Below, one piece after another: positions 26,482 through 35,236 of a stretch of 64,000 bases of DNA. Each line of letters starts with the position of its first letter. Position 1 is the first letter of the stretch. The position numbers and the translations under genes are program-made. The DNA comes from Mesorhizobium australicum (GTDB lineage Bacteria > Pseudomonadota > Alphaproteobacteria > Rhizobiales > Rhizobiaceae), in assembly GCF_900177325.1 (NCBI RefSeq), contig NZ_FXBL01000004.1, positions 4,588,001 to 4,652,000 of the forward strand. Reading direction: 5' to 3'. Below the pieces are notes generated by a model. It saw only the letters and a list, made by a program, of their open reading frames with translations. It had not been told where the DNA came from and ran no database searches.

Positions 26482-27533
26482 CAAAGTCCACTTCTCTCTG
26501 CGATCTGCATGCCGCGCCGGGCATAGGCCCGCGCAAGGAAACGCCCGACGCGCGCCGAATCCGGCAGAGTGCTGTTGCCCAGCTCGCCGCGAACCGCGAC
26601 GCCGGCGCTGCCGACCGCACCGCGAAACATCGCAAAGACGCGATGGAAGTCCGTCAGCCGTTCGGTGCTGCCCGCATGGCCGTAGTAGGTCTGGAGGTAA
26701 GCTTCCTCGGCCGGGATGCCGAGCGCGCTGAGATCCTCGCCGGCAATGCCGCCATTCTCGTCTGGCGCCATGTGCCAGGCCTGCGTGTTGAACGCCACGT
26801 CGACGAGCGGGTGGCCGAGCGTCGACAGTTCCCAGTCGAGCACGCCGATCACGCGCTGCTCGGTCGGATGAAACATCATGTTGCCGATGCGGAAATCGCC
26901 ATGGCATAGCGATAGCAACTGGCTGCCGGGGATGCGCTTTTCCAGCCAGGCGATCATGCGGTCGAGGTCTGGGTTGTCGCCGTCGTCCTTGCGGTACTGC
27001 AGCCAGAGCTGCGACCAGCGGCTGATCTGGCGCTCGAAATAGTTGCCGGGCCGGCCGTAGTCGGCCAGCCCGAGGGCCTGGAAGTCCAGACGATGGATCT
27101 TCGCCATCGTCTCGCACATCGAGGCATAGGCTTGCGCGCGCTCCTGCGGCGTCAGTCCGGGCATGGCATAGGCAATGTGGACACGGCCCTCCAGCCATTC
27201 CATCAGATAGAAGGGCGTGCCAAGGAGGTCCGGATCGGTGTGGTAGTGATAGGCTTCGGGCACCGGAACGTCCGACGCCGCCAAGGCCTTCAGGATGCGA
27301 AACTCGCGATCGATCGCATGCGCCGACTTGGCCAGTTGCATCCGCGGCTGCTTGCGCAGCACCGCCCGCCATCCGTCGGCCGCGACGAAATAGGTCGGGT
27401 TCGACATGCCGCCCTCGGTTGCGCGGATCGACAGCGAGGCGATCTTGCGCCCAAGATAGTCCGTCAGGAAACGCCGCAACACCTCGGTGTCGAAGTCGAG
27501 CGTTTGAGGCGCCGCAGCAAGCGAAGTGTTCAC
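26481..27533 (-). CDS. Aminoglycoside-phosphotransferase-fold kinase (LvaA/ACAD10-11 kinase-like)
   Basis: A 350-residue APH-fold kinase. The N-terminal ATP site includes GGMSNPTYFV (about residue 40); the catalytic loop is LCHGDFRIGNMMFHP (about residue 205) and the metal site is VLDWELSTLGHPLVDVA (about residue 230). This pattern matches the kinase domain of ACAD10/ACAD11 and bacterial LvaA, which phosphorylate 4-hydroxyacyl-CoAs, rather than antibiotic kinases. The start is GTG 27533, which overlaps the acyl-CoA dehydrogenase stop (GTGA), so the two proteins are coupled. An LvaB-like small partner is not visible. Confidence 0.83.
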   Translation of the reverse strand: MNTSLAAAPQTLDFDTEVLRRFLTDYLGRKIASLSIRATEGGMSNPTYFVAADGWRAVLRKQPRMQLAKSAHAIDREFRILKALAASDVPVPEAYHYHTDPDLLGTPFYLMEWLEGRVHIAYAMPGLTPQERAQAYASMCETMAKIHRLDFQALGLADYGRPGNYFERQISRWSQLWLQYRKDDGDNPDLDRMIAWLEKRIPGSQLLSLCHGDFRIGNMMFHPTEQRVIGVLDWELSTLGHPLVDVAFNTQAWHMAPDENGGIAGEDLSALGIPAEEAYLQTYYGHAGSTERLTDFHRVFAMFRGAVGSAGVAVRGELGNSTLPDSARVGRFLARAYARRGMQIAERSGL

Positions 27534-28771
27534 TGCTCGCGTCCGCTGAACTTGAAAAGCGTGTGCGCGATGCGGCGCTTCTGCACCTCCTCGGAGCCCT
27601 CGGTGATCCTGTAGCGGCGATGGTGGCGATAGATGTGCTCGAACGGCATGTGGCGCGAATAGCCGAGCCCGCCATGAACCTGCATCGCAAAGTCGGCGGC
27701 GCGGCACACCAGATCGTTGGCCTTGTAGTTGCAGATCGAGACCTCGTTGGAGAACTGGGCCGGATCCTGCCGGTCCATCTTCCAGGCCGTGCGGAAGATG
27801 TAGTTGCGGATCATCTCACAGTCGGCATGCAACTCCGCCAAGGGGAACTGGATCGCCTGGCGCGTGGCCAGCGGCTCGCCGAAGATGACGCGCTCCCTGG
27901 CGTATTTGACAGCTTGCTCGATACAGAACCTCGCGGCGCCGGCGCTCGCCGCGGACTGGCGGATGCGGTTCTCGTGGATGAACATCATCGCGATCTTCAG
28001 ACCCTCGCCCTCCTTGTGGAGGATGGCCGAATTCGGCACGCGCACATCCTTCAACTCCACCTCCGAATGGTCGGTGGGCATATTGAAGGTCCAGTGGTTC
28101 ATCACGATCGTATGGCCGGGCGTGCTGGTCGGCACGATGAAGGCGGTGATGCCCTTCGCCTCGCCGTCCTTGCCGCTGGTGCGGGCGAAGACGAGATTGG
28201 CCTCGGCGCGGCCGACCTGCGAATTCCAGCGTTTGCGCCCGTTGATGATCCAGTGGTCGCCATCGCGCACGGCGCGTGTCTCCAGCCAGGTCGCGTCGGA
28301 GCCGTGGTTGGGCTCGGTCAGCGCAAAGCTCAGATGGCGTTTGCCGGTGATGATACCGTCGATATAGACCTTCTGCTCCTCGGTGCCGTAGCGGGCGATC
28401 GCCGGCACGATGGGGAAGTTGCCGACGATCGAGGACTCGTCCTGCAGGTCGTTGTGCAGACCGAGCCCCTTGGCGGCCAGATGTTCGCGGATGGCCGCAT
28501 TCATGAGGTTACCGGCCCCTTGCCCGCCGCAGCTCTCGGGCAGACAGTAACGAAGATGTCCGGCCTGGTCGGCGAGTTCCTCCATCTGGGAGATTAGGGC
28601 GCGCCATTCGTCGGAAGGCCGGCCATCCTCTTCCCAATTGGTGCGCGCATATTCACGGCGATGGTCGAAGAACTTGATGTTCTCCTTCTCCAGCGGCTTG
28701 ATCTCGGCCTCAATGAAGGCGTCGAGCTCGGCGAGCTTGTCGACGATGGTTTGAGGGAGGTCGAAATCCAT
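27530..28771 (-). CDS. Acyl-CoA dehydrogenase (LvaC/ACAD11-like)
   Basis: A 413-residue flavoprotein. Marks are FALTEPNHGSDATWLETRAV (about residue 150), the FAD region and the C-terminal QVHGGLGYSRHMPFEHIYRH followed by RITEGSEEVQ, close in pattern to the ACAD10/11 dehydrogenase domain. In the LvaA/LvaC and ACAD10/11 pathways, the dehydrogenase-fold partner eliminates phosphate from a 4-phosphoacyl-CoA to give an enoyl-CoA. The directly coupled kinase gene supports the same role here; plain alpha,beta-dehydrogenation is the alternative. Confidence 0.85.
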   Translation of the reverse strand: MDFDLPQTIVDKLAELDAFIEAEIKPLEKENIKFFDHRREYARTNWEEDGRPSDEWRALISQMEELADQAGHLRYCLPESCGGQGAGNLMNAAIREHLAAKGLGLHNDLQDESSIVGNFPIVPAIARYGTEEQKVYIDGIITGKRHLSFALTEPNHGSDATWLETRAVRDGDHWIINGRKRWNSQVGRAEANLVFARTSGKDGEAKGITAFIVPTSTPGHTIVMNHWTFNMPTDHSEVELKDVRVPNSAILHKEGEGLKIAMMFIHENRIRQSAASAGAARFCIEQAVKYARERVIFGEPLATRQAIQFPLAELHADCEMIRNYIFRTAWKMDRQDPAQFSNEVSICNYKANDLVCRAADFAMQVHGGLGYSRHMPFEHIYRHHRRYRITEGSEEVQKRRIAHTLFKFSGREQ

Positions 28772-28812
28772 GGTGATGCCTTTGAATGCGAGACGAACGG
28801 GAGGTGGCCAAG

Positions 28813-30450
28813 TCAGTCGATGGCGTGCTTGGTCGCCTTGTCCTTGAGCACGAACTTCTGGATCTTGCCGGTCGCGGTGCGCGGCATCGCCTCAATCACC
28901 TCGACGGCCTCCGGCCAGTACTGCTTGGCGGCGCCGCTCTGGCCCATCCACTCGCGTAGTTCGTCCATCGAGAAGGACTGGCCCTGCTTCACGACCACGA
29001 AGGCGCAGCCGCGCTCGCCCATGCGCTTGTCGGGATAGCCCACGATCGCCGCATCGGTGATGCTCGGGTGACGGTAGAGGATCGATTCGATCTCCGCGAC
29101 CGGCACGTTCTCGCCACCGCGGATGATGATGTCCTTGGTGCGGCCGTCGATGCGGATGTAGCCATCGGCATCTACGTAGGCGAGGTCGCCGGTGTCGAAC
29201 CAGCCTTCGGAACCGCGGCCGTCGAGACCCGGCTTCCGGTAGTAGCCGATGAACTGCTGGGCGCCGCGGAAATACAACCGGCCGGTCTTGCCGGTCGGCA
29301 TGGGCTGCAGATTCTCGTCGGCGATCAGCACCTCGACGCCGTCGACGGGGCGGCCGTCGCTGGATACTGACTTGTCGGCCGCGCGCTCCGGCTCGGTCAG
29401 CGAGCCGCCGAGGCTTTCGGTCATGCCCCAGCAAGACGAGACGTTGAGCCCCATCAGCTTGCGCGCATTCTCGATAATGACCGGCGGGATCGGCGCGCCG
29501 GCACAGAGGAAGGTTCTCAACGGTGGCTTCGGCGCGCCTTCGCCGACGAGGCGGACGATATCGGCCAGGAACGGCGTTGCGGCGGCCATATGGGTCGCGC
29601 CCTCGCGTGCCATGATCTCGACGCCGGCCTTGGGCTCCCATACGTCCGGGAAGACGACCGTGTTGCCATGGTAGAGCGCCTGGACCATCACGGCTGCATA
29701 GCCCGTCATATGACCGAACGGGGTCGAGCCGAAGTGAATCACGTCGGAGGTGTGGCCAAGGCGCGAGCCCAGCGCCTTGGCACAGGCCACGAGCGTGTTG
29801 AAAGAGTGCATGACGCCCTTCGGCTCGCCCGTGGTGCCGGACGTATACATCAGCACCGCCATCTCGTCGGGCGCGGGAGGCGTGCCCTCGGCGGAGGAAA
29901 CCGGCGCGGCGGCAGACTTCATGATGAGCTTGTCGAAGGAGCGCTCGCCTTCGCCGTCGACCACGATGATGTGCTCGAGCTTGGGCAGTTCCGGCTTCAG
30001 TCCGTCGAGCATCTTCTCGAAATCATGACCGCGGAACACCTTGGGAATGATGATCGCCTTGGTGTCGGCAAAGCCGAGCATGAAGCGAAGCTCGCGCTCG
30101 CGGAAAATGTGCATGAGGGGATTGGCGACGGCCCCGACGCGCGCCAGCGCATAGGCCGAGACGACGAACTCCCACCAGTTGGGGACCATCAGGCCGACGA
30201 CGTCGCCCTTGCTGATGCCGAGCGCGCGGAACGAGCCCGCCGCCTTGGCCACGGCATCGCTGAGTTCCCTGTAGGTCATCACCTTGTTCGGGGCATCGAA
30301 GCCCTTGTCCATCCGATAGGCGACGACGGCCTTCTTGTCGGGATAGGAGGCGACCGCCGCATCGAGAAGATTGTCGAGCGTCTTGTCCTGCCACCAGCCC
30401 TGCGCACGCATCGCCTTCGCGTGAGCCGCATAGTCGAACTGTCCAGCCAT
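28813..30450 (-). CDS. AMP-binding CoA ligase (cyclohexanecarboxylate-CoA ligase-like)
   Basis: A 545-residue adenylate-forming ligase with MYTSGTTGEPKGVMHSFNTL (about residue 190), CWGMTESLGGSLTEPER (about 325), FDTGDLAYVDADGYIRIDGR and the C-terminal TATGKIQKFVLKD. The MHSFNTL extension of the P-loop is, from memory, a feature of cyclohexanecarboxylate-type ligases; treat the substrate as tentative. The ATG at 30450 has GGGAGGAGG upstream. It is the promoter-proximal gene of the operon running to 23339. Confidence 0.85.
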   Translation of the reverse strand: MAGQFDYAAHAKAMRAQGWWQDKTLDNLLDAAVASYPDKKAVVAYRMDKGFDAPNKVMTYRELSDAVAKAAGSFRALGISKGDVVGLMVPNWWEFVVSAYALARVGAVANPLMHIFRERELRFMLGFADTKAIIIPKVFRGHDFEKMLDGLKPELPKLEHIIVVDGEGERSFDKLIMKSAAAPVSSAEGTPPAPDEMAVLMYTSGTTGEPKGVMHSFNTLVACAKALGSRLGHTSDVIHFGSTPFGHMTGYAAVMVQALYHGNTVVFPDVWEPKAGVEIMAREGATHMAAATPFLADIVRLVGEGAPKPPLRTFLCAGAPIPPVIIENARKLMGLNVSSCWGMTESLGGSLTEPERAADKSVSSDGRPVDGVEVLIADENLQPMPTGKTGRLYFRGAQQFIGYYRKPGLDGRGSEGWFDTGDLAYVDADGYIRIDGRTKDIIIRGGENVPVAEIESILYRHPSITDAAIVGYPDKRMGERGCAFVVVKQGQSFSMDELREWMGQSGAAKQYWPEAVEVIEAMPRTATGKIQKFVLKDKATKHAID

Positions 30451-30576
30451 GCCTGCCTCCTCCCTGAAGCCAGCCGAGGTCCGTTTCCTCTCCGGACCAT
30501 CAAGCATATTGTAATCTAGATTACGATACAAAACCACATCAAACTTGTCCTCGTCAAGCGCGCTCGACGCAACGCA
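30451..30576 (-). promoter_or_regulatory. Promoter region with perfect 14-base palindrome
   Basis: The region upstream of the ligase gene contains GTAATCTAGATTAC at 30511-30524, a perfect palindrome. It extends to 30507-30528 with one mismatched pair. Size and symmetry fit an operator for a dimeric MarR- or TetR-type repressor. It sits about 60 bases before the ligase ATG, next to a good ribosome binding site. Confidence 0.5.
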
Positions 30577-31632
30577 CTACGCCTGTGCGCCTTGGCCTTC
30601 CGAAATCCGGACGTTGAGCTTGCCGATCTTGCCCGCGCCGCCGCCGGCAAGCGCCTGCGGCAATCGATCGAATCCGTCGAGTTCCGTCGAAGGTGCTATC
30701 AGCCGACGATCGCGGAGAAGCTCCGCAAACCGCGCCTCCGCCTCGAGCCGGTGGCAGTAGTGATCGAACACCAGAAGGAAACGGGGCTTGAGAGCCTCTG
30801 CGTGGCAATGTGCTCGCAGTTCCTCCGACATGAAGGAATCGTGCCGTTCGGCGGGAACGCCCGGGCGCGCGTCGGCATAGGCGGACAGGTTGCCGAAATG
30901 ATACCAGCGGGCGCCTCGGCGCATCAGCGGCAAGGTGGCGCGGCTGACATCCCCGCCGACCGCATCGGAATAGACCTGAACGCCGGACGGGCAAGCTGTC
31001 CGAAGCGCCTGGGCCATATCAGGCGCGAGATAGTCGACCGCGGCGTCAAGACCCAGCTCGTCGGTGAGCCAGGCGCATTTCTCCGGCCCGCCGCCGATGC
31101 CGACCACCCGACACCCCTTCAGCTTCAGCAGTTGAGCGATGATCGATCCGCAGGCGCCCGTTGCGCCCGCCACCACGGCCGTCTCGCCTGCCTGCGCGCG
31201 CAGCACTTCCTCCACCCCGAACCATGCGGTCATCCCGGTGATGCCGAGAACCCCGAGCAGATCCTGCTCCGTGTGCCCTTCGCTGCAGCGATGCCAATAT
31301 TCGTGCCGGTCGTAGGAATTGATGACGGCATAGTCCTGCCAGCCGAAATCGCCGTGCCAGAGATCGCCCACGCGGAACCTCGGATCCGTGCTATCGACGA
31401 CCTCGCCGATCCCGAAACCGGCCATGACGTCGCCCGGCGCGAGCTGCGGGCGATAGGCCTGCAGAGCGAAGTAGAGGCGGTTCGCCGGATCGATCGACAC
31501 CAGCCGCACGCGGACCAGTGCCTGCCCCTGGCGCAACTGCGGCACCGGCGCATCGCGCCGTTCGAAGTTCGAGACGGAAAGCGGTCCCTCGAGCGGACGC
31601 GCATAGATCCAGCGGCGGTTCAGGGTCGCCAT
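30577..31632 (-). CDS. NADP-dependent MDR-family reductase
   Basis: A 351-residue zinc-independent medium-chain reductase. The N-terminus NRRWIYARPLEGPLSVSNFE and the cofactor motif VVAGATGACGSIIAQLLK (about residue 153) followed by GCRVVGIGGGPEKC place it near leukotriene/prostaglandin/curcumin reductases (CurA, PTGR type). Such enzymes reduce the double bond of alpha,beta-unsaturated ketones or aldehydes with NADPH. The start overlaps the VOC gene by 13 bases, so it belongs to the 32899-30577 operon. Confidence 0.85.
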   Translation of the reverse strand: MATLNRRWIYARPLEGPLSVSNFERRDAPVPQLRQGQALVRVRLVSIDPANRLYFALQAYRPQLAPGDVMAGFGIGEVVDSTDPRFRVGDLWHGDFGWQDYAVINSYDRHEYWHRCSEGHTEQDLLGVLGITGMTAWFGVEEVLRAQAGETAVVAGATGACGSIIAQLLKLKGCRVVGIGGGPEKCAWLTDELGLDAAVDYLAPDMAQALRTACPSGVQVYSDAVGGDVSRATLPLMRRGARWYHFGNLSAYADARPGVPAERHDSFMSEELRAHCHAEALKPRFLLVFDHYCHRLEAEARFAELLRDRRLIAPSTELDGFDRLPQALAGGGAGKIGKLNVRISEGQGAQA

Positions 31633-32111
31633 GACGGCATACCTTTCTGCTCACAGAACTGAATGAGATTGCCGTCCTGGTCGTAGAACAGGAACGACTT
31701 GCCGGTGACGGCCCACGGCCAGACATAATCCGTCTGGGTCTGGTAGCCGGCGGCGCGGATCCTTTCGAACCAGCCGTCGATATCCTCTACCTGGAAGCCC
31801 AGCTCGTGGATGCCGGTATGGCCATACCGGAGATTTTCAGGCGGCGTCCGTTCGATCTTCGGCACGAGCGGGCACTGGAGCTCGATCATCGCCCCGTCCG
31901 CCGAGGTGAGCAGTGCCATTTCGGAGCGCGCGCCCTCGACGCCGAAGATATCGTCCAGTGTCTCGGCCGGCATCCGCGTGCCCGGCTGGTCCTTGCGGCC
32001 GTCCGGAATGAAGGCACGGTGGGTCAAGGTGAAGCCGAGCACGTCGACCCACAGCCGCAGCGCCTCGTCGATGTCCGCGACAAAGACGCCCATGTGATGG
32101 AAGCGCATCAT
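31620..32111 (-). CDS. VOC family protein (glyoxalase/epimerase-like)
   Basis: A 163-residue vicinal-oxygen-chelate protein with two beta-alpha-beta-beta-beta modules: FHHMGVFVADIDEALRLWVD at the start and HELGFQVEDIDGWFERIRAA in the second half, with MIELQ and NLIQFCEQ strands providing likely metal ligands. Methylmalonyl-CoA epimerases share this pattern. Two adjacent ATGs at 32111 and 32108 are possible starts; the first overlaps the SDR stop. A second VOC gene (32993) lies just across the divergent promoter. Confidence 0.82.
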   Translation of the reverse strand: MMRFHHMGVFVADIDEALRLWVDVLGFTLTHRAFIPDGRKDQPGTRMPAETLDDIFGVEGARSEMALLTSADGAMIELQCPLVPKIERTPPENLRYGHTGIHELGFQVEDIDGWFERIRAAGYQTQTDYVWPWAVTGKSFLFYDQDGNLIQFCEQKGMPSWRP

Positions 32112-32899
32112 CAGTAGACGAACTTTCCGGCGGGATGGGTCGCCGAGATGCCGCCGTCGACCGGGATGAGCTGGCCATCGACATACGCCGCATCGTCCGA
32201 GGCGAGGAACGCGACCACGCCCGCCATGTCGTCCACATGACCTGGCCGCTGCATCGGCGTCAGCATGCCGAGGCGGTCCTCCTTTCCCGACTTGCGCGCC
32301 CAGTCGAACATCGGCTGGGTCAGGCCCGTCTCGGTGAGCCCAGGCAGGATGGCGTTGACGCGCACCTTCCTGCCGGCGAAGGCGCAGGCGGCGGTCATGG
32401 TCAGGTGGTTCACGCCGGCCTTCGCCGCGCCATAGGCCTCGGTGCCGCCTCGTGCGCGCAGCGAACCCGTCGATGAATTGAGGATGATCGAGCCGCCGCC
32501 ATGCCCGGCCATGTATCCGCCCGCGAGCTTGCACGCGACAAAGGCAGTGACGACATTGTCCCGGAACATGCCTTCCCACTGCTCGGCCGTCTGCTCCAGG
32601 AACGGTCTCACGGAATCGGTGTTGCCCGCATTGGCAAAGAAGATCTCAAGCCCGCCAAGTTCAGCCACGCATCGCTCGATCGCAGCGGCGATTCCGGCTT
32701 CATCGCCAGCGTCGGCGATATGATGCAGGCACGTCCCGCCATTTTCTGCCACCAACGCCGCCGTCTCCTTCAGCGGCTCCTCGCGGCGGCCGACGACCAT
32801 GACACTGGCGCCCTCCTGCGCAAGCCGCAGCGCGCTGGCGCGGCCGATGCCGCTGCCGCCACCGGTGATGATCGCGCGACGTCCCTCCAGACGACCCAT
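32111..32899 (-). CDS. SDR family oxidoreductase
   Basis: A 262-residue classical SDR with TGGGSGIG (about residues 12-19), FANAG in place of NNAG, Ser in ILNSSTGSLRARGG and YGAAK. The C-terminal part has VDGGISATHPAGKFVY. It starts the three-gene operon SDR-VOC-MDR. Probably a hydroxyacyl-CoA or alcohol dehydrogenase; the substrate is unknown. Confidence 0.88.
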   Translation of the reverse strand: MGRLEGRRAIITGGGSGIGRASALRLAQEGASVMVVGRREEPLKETAALVAENGGTCLHHIADAGDEAGIAAAIERCVAELGGLEIFFANAGNTDSVRPFLEQTAEQWEGMFRDNVVTAFVACKLAGGYMAGHGGGSIILNSSTGSLRARGGTEAYGAAKAGVNHLTMTAACAFAGRKVRVNAILPGLTETGLTQPMFDWARKSGKEDRLGMLTPMQRPGHVDDMAGVVAFLASDDAAYVDGQLIPVDGGISATHPAGKFVY

Positions 32900-32992
32900 G
32901 GCGCTCCTCCCTTCGCGTTTCAGGTGTCAGTCATTGTAAAGTACGCAAGATGAAAGTAAACTAGCTATCATATTTTCAGGAGGAGAAACGCA
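32900..32992. promoter_or_regulatory. Divergent promoter between the SDR operon and the VOC gene
   Basis: A 93-base AT-rich divergent region. It contains TAGCTATCATAT at 32962-32973; the same 12-mer recurs at 52334-52345 in the MarR/BKACE divergent promoter. The VOC gene has AGGAGGAG just before its GTG. The shared 12-mer suggests common regulation. Confidence 0.45.
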
Positions 32993-33403
32993 GTGACCGG
33001 ACAACTCGACCATATTGGCATCTTCGTCGAGAGCCTGGAGAAGGCCATACCGTTTTACCAGACCGTTATCGGGCAAGGAGCACCGGTCATCAAGGAGGTG
33101 CCAGAGCTCGGGCTGCGCCTCGCCTTCTTCCACAGGCAGGGCGGCCTGCCCGTCGAGCTGGTGGAGGCTTCCGGCAAGAGCGAGATGAGGCACGGCGATG
33201 TCGTCGTCGCGCTGGAGGTAGACGACCTGGAAGCCGAAATCGCGCGGCTGAAGGCGGCGGGAATCAAGGCCTATCACCAGAAACCGACCAAAAACCTGCC
33301 GCTCCATCGCGGCTGGATCACCAAGGGCGACGGGCACGGCACGATCGTCGAACTGTGCCCGAAAGGCGAAGTGGAACGCTTCGTGCTGGGAGGCGCGCGC
33401 TAG
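32993..33403 (+). CDS. VOC family protein (methylmalonyl-CoA epimerase-like)
   Basis: A 136-residue VOC protein. LDHIGIFVESLEKAIPFYQT opens the first module and VVVALEVDDLEAEIARLKAA the second; PVELVEA and GTIVELCP supply candidate metal-binding Glu residues, with His in LDHIG. The pattern fits methylmalonyl-CoA epimerase. The start is GTG 32993 with an AGGAGGAG site. It is monocistronic and convergent with the ligase at 33454. Confidence 0.83.
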   Translation: MTGQLDHIGIFVESLEKAIPFYQTVIGQGAPVIKEVPELGLRLAFFHRQGGLPVELVEASGKSEMRHGDVVVALEVDDLEAEIARLKAAGIKAYHQKPTKNLPLHRGWITKGDGHGTIVELCPKGEVERFVLGGAR

Positions 33404-33453
33404 TCGCGCCTCGGTGGCCGGCCGCCCAACCGTACGTGCGGCGATGCCTGCGG

Positions 33454-35007
33454 CTAGATCTTCTTCGTCCGGCCGGCCCAGAACGGCTCGCGCAGCACGT
33501 TCTTCTGCACCTTGCCGGCTGGGCCGACCGGCAGCGGCTCGTCGCGGAAGGTGATGGCCTTCGGGCACTTGTAGCCGCCGATATGTTTACGGCAATGGGC
33601 GATCAGCTCCGCCTGGGTCGCGGTCTGTCCTGACTTGAGCACGACGATGCCGTGCACCGCCTCGCCCCACTCTTGCGACGGCACGCCGATGACAGCGGCC
33701 TGCATGACCGCAGGGTGGCTATACAGCGCACGCTCCACCTCAATGGAGAAGACATTCTCGCCGCCGGTGACGATCATGTCCTTCACGCGGTCGGCGACGT
33801 AGAGATAGCCATCCTCGTCCATGTAGCCGGCATCTCCGGAAAACATCCAGCCGTCGCGCAGCACCACGGCCGTCTGCTCCGCTTTTCCCAGATATTCCTT
33901 CATCAGGTAGTCCGACCGCATCGCGATCTCGCCGAGCTGGCCCCGCGGGAGATCGTTGCCGGCCGGATCGACGATGCGGATCTCGACCCCTGGCGACGGC
34001 TGGCCGCAAGCGCCGATGCGGTGCGCCTTCGGCCCGTCGAAGATATGGTCGCGCCAGCGCAGCATGGTGGCGAAGCCGCCGGTCTCGGTCATGCCGTAGA
34101 TCTGGTAGAAGCGCCAACCCGGCAGCTTGCGCGACGCCTCAGCCATCAATTCGCGCGGCATCGGTGAGCCGCCATAGACGAGCGTGCGCAGGCTCGACAG
34201 GTCATAGCGGTCGAAGTCGGGATGGTTCAGCATCATGGTGATCATCGTCGGCACCATGACCGCATTCGTCACGCGGTGTTCCGAGATCGCCCGCATCATC
34301 GCGACGGGCTCGAACTTCGGCAGCACGACATGCGTGCCGCCGCTGAGCGTGATGTAGAGCGCAGCGTTCGCGGCGGAGAAGTGGAAGAAGCCGCCGACAT
34401 AGGCAAAGCTCAGGTCTTCGATATCCGGCAGCATGGCGAGATAGGCAATGCTCGCCTGTGCCAGCGCCTGATGCGTGAAGGCGACGCCTTTGGGATCGCC
34501 CGTGGTGCCGCCGGTGTAGAACACGGCATAGAGATCCTCGCCCGCGCGTCCGGCATCCTCCACCGGTTCGGTCGCGGTGATAAGCTCCTCGTAGGACAGC
34601 ATGCCGTCGGGTATGTCGCCCTCGCCCATGTAGATAACCGCCTTCAGCGGGAAGTCCCTTGCGAGGTCGACTGCCTGTTCGACGAAGTCCGTCCCGACAA
34701 ACAGCATCGTCGCGCCGCAATCTCTCAGGGCATAGGCATTCTCGGCTTTTGACCAGCGGACGTTCATGGGCGCGAAACAGCCACCAGCATGGGGAATAGC
34801 ATAGAAGAGCTCGACGTACCGGTCGGAGTTCATCGACAGGACGGCGACGAACTCTCCGGCAGCAAGGCCCAGCTTGCGCAGCGCACCCGCCATCCGCGCA
34901 TTGCGTTCGGCAAACTCCACCCAACTGCGGCTACGCCCCTCGTAGATCGTCGCGGTCCCTTGGGGATTGAGCGTTTTCGCCTGACGGACGAACTGTGTGA
35001 TCTGCAT
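33454..35007 (-). CDS. AMP-binding acyl-CoA ligase
   Basis: A 517-residue adenylate-forming ligase with FYTGGTTGDPKGVAFTHQAL (about residue 165), YQIYGMTETGGFATML (about 295), FSGDAGYMDEDGYLYVADR and the C-terminal Lys in PVGPAGKVQKNVLRE. The ATG at 35007 has a GGGGAGGAGG site. It is divergent from the AMACR-like gene at 35237; both may serve one pathway. The acid activated is not evident. Confidence 0.9.
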   Translation of the reverse strand: MQITQFVRQAKTLNPQGTATIYEGRSRSWVEFAERNARMAGALRKLGLAAGEFVAVLSMNSDRYVELFYAIPHAGGCFAPMNVRWSKAENAYALRDCGATMLFVGTDFVEQAVDLARDFPLKAVIYMGEGDIPDGMLSYEELITATEPVEDAGRAGEDLYAVFYTGGTTGDPKGVAFTHQALAQASIAYLAMLPDIEDLSFAYVGGFFHFSAANAALYITLSGGTHVVLPKFEPVAMMRAISEHRVTNAVMVPTMITMMLNHPDFDRYDLSSLRTLVYGGSPMPRELMAEASRKLPGWRFYQIYGMTETGGFATMLRWRDHIFDGPKAHRIGACGQPSPGVEIRIVDPAGNDLPRGQLGEIAMRSDYLMKEYLGKAEQTAVVLRDGWMFSGDAGYMDEDGYLYVADRVKDMIVTGGENVFSIEVERALYSHPAVMQAAVIGVPSQEWGEAVHGIVVLKSGQTATQAELIAHCRKHIGGYKCPKAITFRDEPLPVGPAGKVQKNVLREPFWAGRTKKI

Positions 35008-35236
35008 GGGTCCTCCTCCCCGCGCAGCAAAGCGCGCTGCAGCGATTGCCTCAATGATTTAGATCGCGACGTATTATCATATTGCATATAGTAAATTAGC
35101 ATATCAATATGCATTTGATCCCCCTGCAATCCGTCGGGCTTCGAATGATCAAGGGGCTTTGTGACAGGTCGACCCAACGGGAGAGAGACGCCTGTCATTC
35201 GCCGGGCAGCGATGGACGAATTAAGTGGAGAATGCC
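35008..35236. promoter_or_regulatory. AT-rich divergent promoter with inverted repeat
   Basis: A 229-base divergent region with a strongly AT-rich core (35070-35115). CATATTG (35078-35084) is mirrored by CAATATG (35105-35111), a perfect seven-base dyad with a 20-base spacer that also contains two GCATAT copies. It probably holds the promoters of the CoA ligase and the AMACR-like operon and a binding site for a dimeric regulator. Confidence 0.45.

Noticed and set aside
26481..27533. Call as an aminoglycoside resistance gene.
   Set aside because: The fold is shared, but the motifs follow ACAD10/11 and LvaA kinases and the gene is coupled to an acyl-CoA dehydrogenase.
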